From GCA-2686265 sp036010965 (GTDB lineage Bacteria > Planctomycetota > UBA1135 > GCA-002686595), in assembly GCA_036010965.1 (NCBI GenBank), contig DASCMO010000067.1, forward strand, positions 1-20,993: a stretch of 20,993 nt of DNA. The letters are read 5' to 3'. The number at the start of each line of letters is the position of its first letter. The first letter of the stretch is position 1. The translations under genes were made by a program, and so were the position numbers. This document shows, piece after piece, positions 7,968-15,535 of the stretch. The notes beneath the pieces were generated by a model. The model saw only the letters and a program-made list of their open reading frames with translations. It had not been told where the DNA came from and did no database searches.

Positions 7968-9314
7968 ATGGCCTGGTTGAGAGAGCTCTTCGCCCTGGAG
8001 GGGGGCGTCACCAGATCGCGCTACCTCGCCGCGGGCCTCGGCCTCGCGCTCGTCAAGTACAGCGTCGATGCCGGCAGCTACCTGGCGATTACGGGGAGAT
8101 TCTGGGACCCGCTCACCTACCTCGACCCGACCTTCGCCCAGCGCTTCCACGAGGTCGAGAGCCTGCCGCCGGTGTACCTGGCCTTCTTGTTGCTCTGGGC
8201 CCTGCCCTTCCTGTGGGTCGGCGTCGGAATGAGCGCTCGCCGTGCCCGAGACGCGGGCCTCTCCCCGTGGCTGGGCCTGCTGTTCCTCGTGCCGATCGTC
8301 CACTACGCGATGATCGTCGTCCTTGTCGTCGTGCCGACCCGCACCGTAGAGCGAAGGCGCCTGCGTCCCGATCTGTTCACCCCGCGCATGACGCTCTTCG
8401 GCGTCGCCGTCAGCACCGTCCTGATGGCCGTGCTGGTCGGCGTCTTGACCGAGGGCTTCTACTACTACGGGACGGCCCTGTTCCTCGGAACGCCGTTCGT
8501 GCTCGGCACGGTGACGGCCTATCTCTACAACCTGCCCGTCGAGCGCACGGTCACGGCGACCATCGGCATGGTGACCCTCGCCCTGCTGGTCGGGCTGATG
8601 GCGCTGGTGGTCTTCGCCTTTGAGGGCCTTCTCTGCCTTGCGCTCGCCTACCCGGTCATGTGGGTCGCCGCCATGCCGGGAGCGCTCTTTGGTCGTGCAC
8701 TGGCACGCAAGTCCGTCGCGCCCGACATGAGCCTGGGGCTGGTGTTGTTGGCCTTCCCCCTGGGAGCGCGTCTCGACCAGCACGTGGTGGAGCCCGGCGT
8801 GCGCGAGGTGGTCACCACGATAGAGGTGAACGCTCCGCCCGCGGTCGTGTGGAACAACGTCGTGTCTTTCAGCGAGTTGCCCACGCCGCAGCACTGGCTC
8901 TTCCGCACCGGCGTCGCCTATCCCCTGCGCGCGCGCATCGACGGCGAGGGCGTGGGTGCCGTGCGGCACTGCGAGTTCACGACCGGCGCCTTTGTCGAGC
9001 CCATCACCTTCTGGGACGAGCCGCGCCGCCTGTCCTTTGACGTGATCGCGCAGCCGGTGCCCATGGAGGAGTGGAGCTTCTACGCGCACCTCGATCCGCC
9101 GCACCTAGAGCGCTCCTTCCGCAGCGTGCGCGGAGAGTTTCGCCTGACGCCCACGCCCGATGGCGGGACCCTGCTCGAGGGCAGCACCTGGTACGTGGTC
9201 GAGATGGGCCCGAGCGGCTACTGGCAGCTGTGGAGCGACGCGATCCTGCACCGAATCCACCAGCGCGTGCTCGTGCATGTCCGCGCTCTCTCGGAGGCTG
9301 AGACGGCGCGCTGA
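7968..9314 (+). CDS. DUF805-like membrane domain fused to SRPBCC domain
   Basis: The product is 448 residues. Residues 1-130 resemble DUF805: a TRSRYL-type N-terminus, a helix at 66-87, the motif ARRARDAGLSPWLGLLFLVP at 90-109 and a following hydrophobic segment. Several further helices lie between 140 and 268. Residues 279-440 are soluble and look like an SRPBCC (START/polyketide-cyclase-like) ligand-binding domain: VVTTIEVNAPPAVVWNNVVS, then GVGAVRHCEFTTGAFVEPIT and SFRSVRGEFRLTPT, ending in a long amphipathic helix. The likely arrangement is a membrane anchor presenting a hydrophobic-ligand pocket; the ligand is unknown. The ATG at 7968 has only a distant purine run (7942-7950), 17 bases upstream. 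It is divergent from the GNAT gene. Confidence 0.82.
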   Translation: MAWLRELFALEGGVTRSRYLAAGLGLALVKYSVDAGSYLAITGRFWDPLTYLDPTFAQRFHEVESLPPVYLAFLLLWALPFLWVGVGMSARRARDAGLSPWLGLLFLVPIVHYAMIVVLVVVPTRTVERRRLRPDLFTPRMTLFGVAVSTVLMAVLVGVLTEGFYYYGTALFLGTPFVLGTVTAYLYNLPVERTVTATIGMVTLALLVGLMALVVFAFEGLLCLALAYPVMWVAAMPGALFGRALARKSVAPDMSLGLVLLAFPLGARLDQHVVEPGVREVVTTIEVNAPPAVVWNNVVSFSELPTPQHWLFRTGVAYPLRARIDGEGVGAVRHCEFTTGAFVEPITFWDEPRRLSFDVIAQPVPMEEWSFYAHLDPPHLERSFRSVRGEFRLTPTPDGGTLLEGSTWYVVEMGPSGYWQLWSDAILHRIHQRVLVHVRALSEAETAR

Positions 9315-9450
9315 TCGGCGCATTCGCGCACGGCGAGCAGCTCGAGGGGCCGCGGCGTCTGAGGGACAGGTTACGTGCTCTAGGTGGCCACCCGTACCGC
9401 CACCACAACGGAGCGACCGCAATCTGCTCCCCGCTCGCTCCCGCCCCGAG

Positions 9451-10731
9451 CTAGCGTGGGGGCGAGGCGTTAGCGTCTACGAAGAGCAGCTCTCCGGGAG
9501 CGTAGCGCGTGACGCGCCACATCGCCGAGCGATGGCCGAATGCGTCCACGTCGGGGTTGGCGAACTCCCAGACCGTTTCCCCCTGCGGGTCCACCTCGAA
9601 GGCGTAGCCCGCGTCGGATTCGGTGATGAGCGTGTTGCCGTTGGGTAGGCGTTGCACGCTGCCGCGCGTCACCGAGAAGAAGCCCTCGGCTTCGTAGGAC
9701 CAGGTGATGCAGCGTTCGAGAGGTTCCAGCTCGAGAATGCGGCTGGCCTCGAGGCCGTTGTCGAACAACAACAGGTTGCCGTTCGCGAGGAGCTGCGGGT
9801 GGTGGGGGAAGGTCAGGTTTCCCGGCCCCCACAGCCACAGGATGCGCTCGGCCGCGGCGTCCAGGATGAAGACGGCGTTGAGGTTGCGCGCGCACAAGAG
9901 CAGGTTGCCGCGCGCGAAGACCTCGGAGCGGTGCGCCAGGGTGCCGTCGAGGACTTCGACGTGATTGGTGTGGAGGAGGTCGAGCGCCTTCCGGTCACCC
10001 GCATCGTGCGCGGGAATCAAGCTCGGCAGCAGGTAGGCGTGGGGAGAGCGCTGGAAGACATCCAGCAGGGAGATCTCCTCCCGCAGCGTCCCGTCGAGCG
10101 ACAGGATCGAGAGCATGTCGACCACGATCGGCCGCGTCGGGTGAAACTCGGGCCGCATCTCCTCGCGCCGGGAGAGAACGTGGATCCCCTCGTCGAACAC
10201 ATCGAGGTCGTGGTGAACGCGCGCCTCGAACCTCCAGAGCGGGCGCGAATCGCGGTCGAGCGCGAGCAGCGCCTGGTCCTTCTCCAGCACGAACAGCCGC
10301 CCGTCCTCCAGCAGCGAGACACTCTGCCAGGTATCCGTCGTGTCGCTTGCCCAGCTGTGGACGATGCCGCCCTGCATGTCGATCAGCTGGGCGGAACGTG
10401 CGGTCCGCGAACTGTAGAGGTTGAAGCCCGGGAAGAAGCGGTCTGTCTCCGAGAGGACCACACCGCGCTGGTCACTGTCGGGGTCGAAACTGGCGTCGAC
10501 GTAGCCGAGAGCCGCCAGGTCATCGAAAGCGGGGGAGCGGGACTCGACGAGTTGCTTGGGGAAGGGATCCCGCGGAGCGTCCCGATCCGCAAACTCCTGA
10601 GCGAGCCCCTGCAGGATCCCGTGGGGGAACCAGTGATCGCGGTGCGCGAAGAACCCCCAGACAAAACAGATCCCTCCGGCGAACAGGAGGGCGAGGCCGA
10701 GCTTGACCGGTCTCATGCTGCCGCGCGGCAT
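9451..10731 (-). CDS. Arylsulfotransferase (ASST)-like beta-propeller protein, membrane-anchored
   Basis: The product is 426 residues. An N-terminal hydrophobic helix (about 10-28) without a clear cleavage site suggests a periplasmic protein tethered to the membrane. The rest fits the ASST family, which transfers sulfate from aryl sulfates to phenols. Motifs in order are PGFNLYSS and LIDMQGGIVHSW (101-127), HHDLD at 173-177, HTNHVEVLDG at 254-263, LLLCARNLNAVFILD at 277-291, and FPHHPQLLANGNLLLFDNG at 308-326. Compared with known ASSTs, H174, H257, R282 and H311 are candidates for the catalytic His/Arg set; this mapping is from memory of the family. GDPxGE-type propeller turns follow. The LAALGYVD motif at 72-79 recurs in the phosphodiesterase at 18416-20080. 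An alternative ATG lies at 10716. No dsbA/dsbB-like partners are adjacent. Confidence 0.8.
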   Translation of the reverse strand: MPRGSMRPVKLGLALLFAGGICFVWGFFAHRDHWFPHGILQGLAQEFADRDAPRDPFPKQLVESRSPAFDDLAALGYVDASFDPDSDQRGVVLSETDRFFPGFNLYSSRTARSAQLIDMQGGIVHSWASDTTDTWQSVSLLEDGRLFVLEKDQALLALDRDSRPLWRFEARVHHDLDVFDEGIHVLSRREEMRPEFHPTRPIVVDMLSILSLDGTLREEISLLDVFQRSPHAYLLPSLIPAHDAGDRKALDLLHTNHVEVLDGTLAHRSEVFARGNLLLCARNLNAVFILDAAAERILWLWGPGNLTFPHHPQLLANGNLLLFDNGLEASRILELEPLERCITWSYEAEGFFSVTRGSVQRLPNGNTLITESDAGYAFEVDPQGETVWEFANPDVDAFGHRSAMWRVTRYAPGELLFVDANASPPR

Positions 10732-10749
10732 GCGCCCTGTTCTTCGCGA

Positions 10750-10764
10750 GTGTTCACGTGTTCA
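10750..10764. repeat. Short tandem repeat with CACGTG core upstream of ASST-like gene
   Basis: GTGTTCA occurs twice (10750-10756 and 10758-10764) separated by one C, creating a central CACGTG palindrome. It lies 19 bases upstream of the ASST-like start at 10731. Position and symmetry would suit a regulator-binding site, but no matching regulator is identified. Confidence 0.25.
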
Positions 10765-10897
10765 TCAGTCCCGCTGCACCGGCCCGCAACCAGGGTGGGA
10801 TCTGGCACCAGTGGACGCAAGCGGCGGCGGAACCCCCGCTCGGGCGCGGCCTGCGCCAGGTGTGATCTGCCCGACCGAGATGCTCGGGCGCCCAGGT

Positions 10898-12442
10898 TCA
10901 CGGGCAGAAAGTCACCTCGAGCGCATCTGAGAAGTTGAAGCCCACCGGACCGCCGCCGGGATCGCGATACCAGAATTGAAAATGCCAGGTGGAGCCGGAC
11001 GTGATGTGTCCCGTGCCCACGCTGGCGGGCGGAGAGGTGAAGTCGACGTGGCGCTCGGCGGTGCCCGCGCCGTCGATGAAGAGGGGGGGCAGGAGGCGAG
11101 TCGTCAGGCCGCCGACGCAGCGGACGCCCTCTCCGAAGGGCGCGGACGTCGCTTCGGTGCCGTAGTAGAAGATCGCGACCTGGGAGGGGACAGCGCCGAT
11201 GGCTTCGAGAGTGAACGTGTTCGCGGCGATCGCAGCCTCGCCCGAGGAGAAGATGTGCGCGCCGGGCCCGCTGGTGTTGGGACTCGTGACGCAGTACGTG
11301 GTGCCGCCGCAAGGGCCGAGGTTTGGGTACCAGGCGATCTCGTCGTCGTGCCTCGACGCCGAGAGTACGTCCATGTAGCCGTCACCGTTGAGGTCGGCGG
11401 CGGACAGGCCGAGGGGCCCGTCGGCGTTCGTGCTGATCACTCGCTGGGGAGAGAAGTCACCCCCACCGAGGTTCTCGAACCAGCCGACCTTGTCGTCTTC
11501 CCGGGAAGCGAACAGGACATCTGGATCACCATCCGAGTCCAGGTCTGCCGCGTGCACGCGGGCTGCGCCGTCTGCGGCGAGGGTGAGCAGACGTTCGTCT
11601 CCAAAGGTCCCTCCGCCGAGGTTGGGGTACCAGGCGATCTTGTCGTCCTCGAGTGAAGCGGAGAGCACGTCCGGCGCGCCGTTGCCGTCAAGATCTGCGA
11701 CGAAGACGCAGCGCGCGCCCAGTGCTTGCGAGCTGATGATGTGCTCCGAGCCAAAGACCCCGCCGCCGAGGTTTTGATGCCAGGCCACCTTGTCGTCGAT
11801 AACCGACGCAGAGACGACATCCATGTCACCGTCGCCGTCGAGGTCGCCAGGGTATGCGCTGTGTGCGCCGTTGGCGCTCAGGCTGATGACTTGCTGTGGG
11901 CCGAAGGCGCCTCCACCCAGGTTGGAGTACCAGGCGATCTTGTCGTCGTTGTAGGACGATGAGAGCACATCGAGCAGCCCATCGCCGTCGATGTCCACGG
12001 GTACGACGCTCTCGGCACCATCGGCCTGCGTGGTCACGATGTGTGCGGGGCCGAAGGTGCCCCCGCCCAGGTTCGCGTACCAGACGATCTCGTCATCGAA
12101 GAAAGACGCCGCCAGCACGTCGAGATCTCCGTCGCTGTCGAGGTCGGCTGCGTGGACTCCATGGGCCCCGCCCGCTTGCGAGCTGATCACCACCTGAGGC
12201 CCGAAAGCGCCACCGCCCAGGTTGGGATACCAGGCGATCTCGTCATCGAGGATCGAGGCCGAGAGCACATCGAGGTCTCCATCGCCATCCAGATCGGCGG
12301 CGTGCACGCTTGAGGCGTAGTCCGCCTGGGTCGAGATCACCTCCTGCGGTCCGAAGACGTTTTGGGCTGGGGCTCGGCCAGCGAGGAACAGGAGGGAAAG
12401 TGCGATCAGCCGGAGCGATCGGAACGGCTCACGGTGTGACAT
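10898..12442 (-). CDS. Secreted VCBS/FG-GAP seven-repeat protein with lineage-type C-terminal domain
   Basis: The product is 514 residues from the ATG at 12442-12440. A signal peptide (RSLRLIALSLLFLAGRAPAQ) ends near residue 27, so the protein is exported. The frame is open upstream to 13366, but that extension is antisense to the DUF1080 gene. Residues 30-379 are seven repeats of exactly 50 residues. Each carries an acidic DxDxDGxxD calcium-type loop (for example 50-58), then DVLSAS, DDxIAWYxNLGGG and FGPQ. This is the FG-GAP/VCBS pattern expected to fold as a seven-bladed propeller. Residues 377-514 form a Gly/Ser-rich beta domain with cysteines at 378, 384, 442 and 513, ending GFNFSDALEVTFCP. 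I associate this tail with secreted proteins of Poly30-type planctomycetes. The role is unknown; surface binding or scaffold functions are plausible. Confidence 0.88.
   Translation of the reverse strand: MSHREPFRSLRLIALSLLFLAGRAPAQNVFGPQEVISTQADYASSVHAADLDGDGDLDVLSASILDDEIAWYPNLGGGAFGPQVVISSQAGGAHGVHAADLDSDGDLDVLAASFFDDEIVWYANLGGGTFGPAHIVTTQADGAESVVPVDIDGDGLLDVLSSSYNDDKIAWYSNLGGGAFGPQQVISLSANGAHSAYPGDLDGDGDMDVVSASVIDDKVAWHQNLGGGVFGSEHIISSQALGARCVFVADLDGNGAPDVLSASLEDDKIAWYPNLGGGTFGDERLLTLAADGAARVHAADLDSDGDPDVLFASREDDKVGWFENLGGGDFSPQRVISTNADGPLGLSAADLNGDGYMDVLSASRHDDEIAWYPNLGPCGGTTYCVTSPNTSGPGAHIFSSGEAAIAANTFTLEAIGAVPSQVAIFYYGTEATSAPFGEGVRCVGGLTTRLLPPLFIDGAGTAERHVDFTSPPASVGTGHITSGSTWHFQFWYRDPGGGPVGFNFSDALEVTFCP
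11306..12355 (-). repeat. Seven in-frame 150-bp coding repeats
   Basis: The VCBS gene contains seven consecutive units of exactly 150 bp with no insertion or deletion. A marker string CAGGCGATCT recurs at 11331, 11631, 11931 and 12231, spaced by two units. Units have diverged at many bases but keep the calcium-loop codons. This is a protein repeat, not a CRISPR or satellite array. Confidence 0.9.
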
Positions 12443-12580
12443 ATCGATTGAGGGCCGACTCTGGCTCACCACCTCAATGTACCCCAACATCGCCCCGCCG
12501 ACGGCGCTCGAGTGTGCGACTGGGCGGTCTGGAAGCCCGTGCCGTATCATCCAGCAACCGACACCCATCGAGAGGTCCTC

Positions 12581-13834
12581 ATGAACGCTGATTTCATCCG
12601 CTCTGCGACGATTTGCCTGGCCGCCCTCAGCGGCTTGACCGCCGCCGCTTCGCAGGAGGTCCCCGCCGCCGTGCCCGACCCGGGCTGGGTCTCCTTGTTC
12701 GACGGCGAGACTCTCGACGGCTGGACCCTGCGCAACGGCACGGCCTCCTACCGAGTGGAGGACGGCGCAGTGGTCGGACGGACCACCGAGGGCAGCCCGA
12801 ACTCGTTCTTGTGCACCGACCGCGGCTACTCCGATTTCGAACTGCTCTTCGAGGTGCGCGTCGACGATCGCCTGAACTCGGGAGTGCAGATTCGATCGCA
12901 GACTCGCGGTGGACCGCGAGGACGCGTCAATGGCCCGCAGGTCGAGGTCGAGGCCAGCGGCGCGAAGGGAGCAGACGCCGGCTATCTCTACGGCGAGGCA
13001 GCGGGTGGGTGGATGACCCCCCAGGCGCAGCGCATCCCGCACCGCCACTTCAAAGACGGCGAGTGGAACGCCTACCGCGTCCTGGCCGAGGGAGCGCGCA
13101 TCCGCACCTGGGTCAACGGCCAGGCGGTCTCGGACCTCGTCCACGAAGGGATCTACGCCTCGCACCCGCGCGGGTTCATCGGCCTGCAGGTCCACGGCGT
13201 CGGCCGCGGCGCGGGTCCTTTCGAGGTCAGCTGGAGGAACATCCGCCTGCGAGAGGTGCGCGATGAGCAGAGCGGTTGGCGCTCGCTCTACAACGGCAAG
13301 GACCTCAAGGGCTGGAAGACGATCGGCAACTGGATCCCCGAGGAGGACGGCGTGCTGGCGATCCACCCGCGTCCGGGCGAAAAGGGCTGGGAGCGTTACG
13401 GTGCCTACCTCTGGACCGAGGCCGTCTTCGCCGACTTCATCCTCGACGTGGAGTACACCTACCCTCCTGGCGGCAACAGCGGGTTGTTCTTTCGCGTCGG
13501 CGACCCGGCGAATCCTGTCCAGACCGGCATCGAGGCCCAGATCCTCGACTCGTCAAAGAAGAAGGGCGCCCTAGGGCCTCACGACCACGGCGGGATCATC
13601 GGCACTGTCGGCGCATCGAGCAATCAATCGCGCTCTCCCGGCGAATGGAATCGGATGATCGTCATTGCCCGTGGTGGCAGCCTGCAGGTCGAGCTGAACG
13701 GACGGGAGATCGTCACTCTCGAACTGAAGGGCTCGGCCATCGAGGATCGTCCCCTCTCCGGAGCGATCGGCTTGCAGGACCACGGCCAGCCCAACCATCT
13801 GCAGTTCCGCAAGCTCTGGATCAAGGAGCTCTGA
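12581..13834 (+). CDS. Tandem DUF1080 (3-keto-disaccharide hydrolase-like) exported protein
   Basis: The product is 417 residues from the ATG at 12581, which has AGAGG five bases upstream. The frame is open to 12512, but the extension lacks support. A signal peptide (RSATICLAALSGLTAAAS) covers about residues 7-25. Two DUF1080 domains follow: one at about 35-226 (GWVSLFDGETLDGWTLRNG through VSWRNIRLREV) and one at about 231-417 (SGWRSLYNGKDLKGWKTIG through LQFRKLWIKEL). Both show the FDG/YNGKxLxGW opening, a central NSGxxxR motif (99-105 and 299-305) and the closing FRKLWI strand. The family is a concanavalin-like jelly roll, and some members cleave 3-keto glycosides. It precedes a Gfo/Idh/MocA oxidoreductase and a sulfatase, suggesting a periplasmic glycan-degrading role. 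Confidence 0.92.
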   Translation: MNADFIRSATICLAALSGLTAAASQEVPAAVPDPGWVSLFDGETLDGWTLRNGTASYRVEDGAVVGRTTEGSPNSFLCTDRGYSDFELLFEVRVDDRLNSGVQIRSQTRGGPRGRVNGPQVEVEASGAKGADAGYLYGEAAGGWMTPQAQRIPHRHFKDGEWNAYRVLAEGARIRTWVNGQAVSDLVHEGIYASHPRGFIGLQVHGVGRGAGPFEVSWRNIRLREVRDEQSGWRSLYNGKDLKGWKTIGNWIPEEDGVLAIHPRPGEKGWERYGAYLWTEAVFADFILDVEYTYPPGGNSGLFFRVGDPANPVQTGIEAQILDSSKKKGALGPHDHGGIIGTVGASSNQSRSPGEWNRMIVIARGGSLQVELNGREIVTLELKGSAIEDRPLSGAIGLQDHGQPNHLQFRKLWIKEL

Positions 13835-13994
13835 GCCGAGCGTGGTTCCAGCAGACGATGCACGAGGACCCTCGGCGCTCTTCAGCGCGCGTGAGTGCAG
13901 CGGGGGATCGACAGGCAGTCGGCGCCGCGGTTCAATGGCCCTGACCTGTGGAGCCCGAACAGCGCTACTTCGGACCGATTGGAGTTGACGAGTC

Positions 13995-15365
13995 ATGTCC
14001 AAGACCAGCACGCGTCGCGAATTCCTGGCGAAGACATCCGGTCTGGCAATCGCAGGGGCGATCGCTCCGGCGTACATGGCACCGGCTGCGGGCCTGCCGT
14101 CGGTCAACCCCGACAAGCTGGATCTCGGCATCATCGGGGTCGGCGGGCGCGGCGGGGCTAATCTGAACCAGGTCGCCGGCGAGAACATCCGCGCTCTGTG
14201 TGACGTGAACGGAGCCGCGCTCGCCAGTGCAAAGCAGCGCTTCAAGGACGCCAGCGTCTTCACCGATTGGCGAGAGCTCGTCGAGGACCCGAAGATCGAC
14301 GGCGTGGTCATCAGCACCGCGGACCACCATCACGCGCTCGCCGCCATCGCCGCGATGCGCCGTGGCAAGCACGTGTACTGTGAGAAACCCCTGAGCCACA
14401 CCGTCGTCGAGGCCCGGCTCATGCAGGACGAGTACGGAAAGCGAAAGAGGAGGATCGCGACCCAGATGGGTACGCAGATCCACGCTTCGGAAAACTACCG
14501 TCGTGTTGTCGAACTGATCCAGGCGGGTGCGGTCGGTCCCGTACGAGAGGCCCACGTCTGGTGTGGGCGTACCATCAACGCGGTCGGCACCGCGCAGCTC
14601 GAAGCCCAGCCGATCCCCGATGACTTCGATTGGGACGTGTGGCTGGGCCCGGCCGAGGATCGGCCCTACAACCAGGGCTACTGGAAGGGCGGCAACCTCA
14701 ACTGGAACCGGCGCTGGGAATTTGGCAACGGCGTGCTGGGCGACATGGGCAGCCACCTCATCGACCTGCCGTTCTGGGCGCTCGAGCTGAAGCGCCCTCT
14801 CACTGTCGAGTCCAGAGGTCCAGACCCCGACCCGATCGCCTGTCCCGAATGGCAGGACATCGTCTGGGAGCATGGGCCGCGGAAGGGCAACGCCAACCTG
14901 AACGTGCCGACCAAGGTGTTCTGGTATCACGGGCCGGAGGGCATGCGGCGCCGCTCGGAGCGCCTGCAGGCGCAGCTCGGCGACGATACTGACCTCGGCA
15001 AGTGGCACATCGGCGTCGCCTTCGTGGGCGACGAGGGGATCCTGGTTGCCGACTACGGAAAGCTCCTGCTCAGTCCATCCGCGAGCTTCAAGGACTACGA
15101 ACCGCCGAAGGCTTCCATTCCCAAGTCGCTCGGCCACCACAAGGAGTGGCTCCACGCCTGCAAGACCGGCGCACCGACGACCTGCAACTTCGAGTACTCC
15201 GGCGCGTTGATCGAGCACAACCTGCTGGGCAACGTCGCCCATCGCGTCGGTAAGAAGATCGAGTGGGACGCCTCCAGGTTGAAGGCCAGGGGTGTTCCCG
15301 AGGCCTCGGACTTTCTCACACAGACCTACCGAGACGGATGGGAGCCGGGCTCCCTCGGTCGCTGA
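13995..15365 (+). CDS. Tat-exported Gfo/Idh/MocA family oxidoreductase
   Basis: The product is 456 residues. The N-terminus STRREFLAKTSGLAIAGAIA has the twin-arginine motif (R7-R8) and hydrophobic stretch of a Tat signal, so the folded, cofactor-loaded enzyme is exported. Residues 42-53 (LDLGIIGVGGRG) are the Rossmann NAD(P)-binding loop. HVYCEKPLSHTVVEA at 126-140 is the family's EKP motif, whose Lys is catalytic or near-catalytic. GVLGDMGSHLIDLPFW at 246-261 carries the conserved D-x-G-x-H-x-x-D substrate-site residues. Family members oxidise or reduce sugars, often at C3. GGAG lies ten bases before the ATG. The gap to the DUF1080 gene is 160 bases and to the sulfatase 170, so separate promoters or a loose operon are both possible. 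Confidence 0.93.
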   Translation: MSKTSTRREFLAKTSGLAIAGAIAPAYMAPAAGLPSVNPDKLDLGIIGVGGRGGANLNQVAGENIRALCDVNGAALASAKQRFKDASVFTDWRELVEDPKIDGVVISTADHHHALAAIAAMRRGKHVYCEKPLSHTVVEARLMQDEYGKRKRRIATQMGTQIHASENYRRVVELIQAGAVGPVREAHVWCGRTINAVGTAQLEAQPIPDDFDWDVWLGPAEDRPYNQGYWKGGNLNWNRRWEFGNGVLGDMGSHLIDLPFWALELKRPLTVESRGPDPDPIACPEWQDIVWEHGPRKGNANLNVPTKVFWYHGPEGMRRRSERLQAQLGDDTDLGKWHIGVAFVGDEGILVADYGKLLLSPSASFKDYEPPKASIPKSLGHHKEWLHACKTGAPTTCNFEYSGALIEHNLLGNVAHRVGKKIEWDASRLKARGVPEASDFLTQTYRDGWEPGSLGR

Positions 15366-15535
15366 CCGGGACCCCCAGCGCAGGCTTCGTCGAGGAGTGC
15401 TTCGCCTTCGCCGTTCGTTGTCGTTGGCTGGCATCCCTGAGGCGCCGCGGGTCTTGATCGAGCGCTCCCGACCGTCGGCCTGCGTCGCCGAGAGGGTGAC
15501 ACCCCATACAATCGAACCGAGCGTCCCACCGACAC

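Noticed and set aside
11306..12355. Regular 150-bp spacing as a possible CRISPR or satellite array
   Set aside because: The units are diverged, coding throughout and show calcium-loop motifs; no short identical repeats with unique spacers.
12443..13366. N-terminal extension of the VCBS open frame
   Set aside because: It runs antisense through the DUF1080 gene, while a proper signal peptide begins at 12442.
15484..15535. TACAAT at 15507-15512 as a -10 element for the sulfatase
   Set aside because: No acceptable -35 element at the right distance; too weak to report as a promoter.
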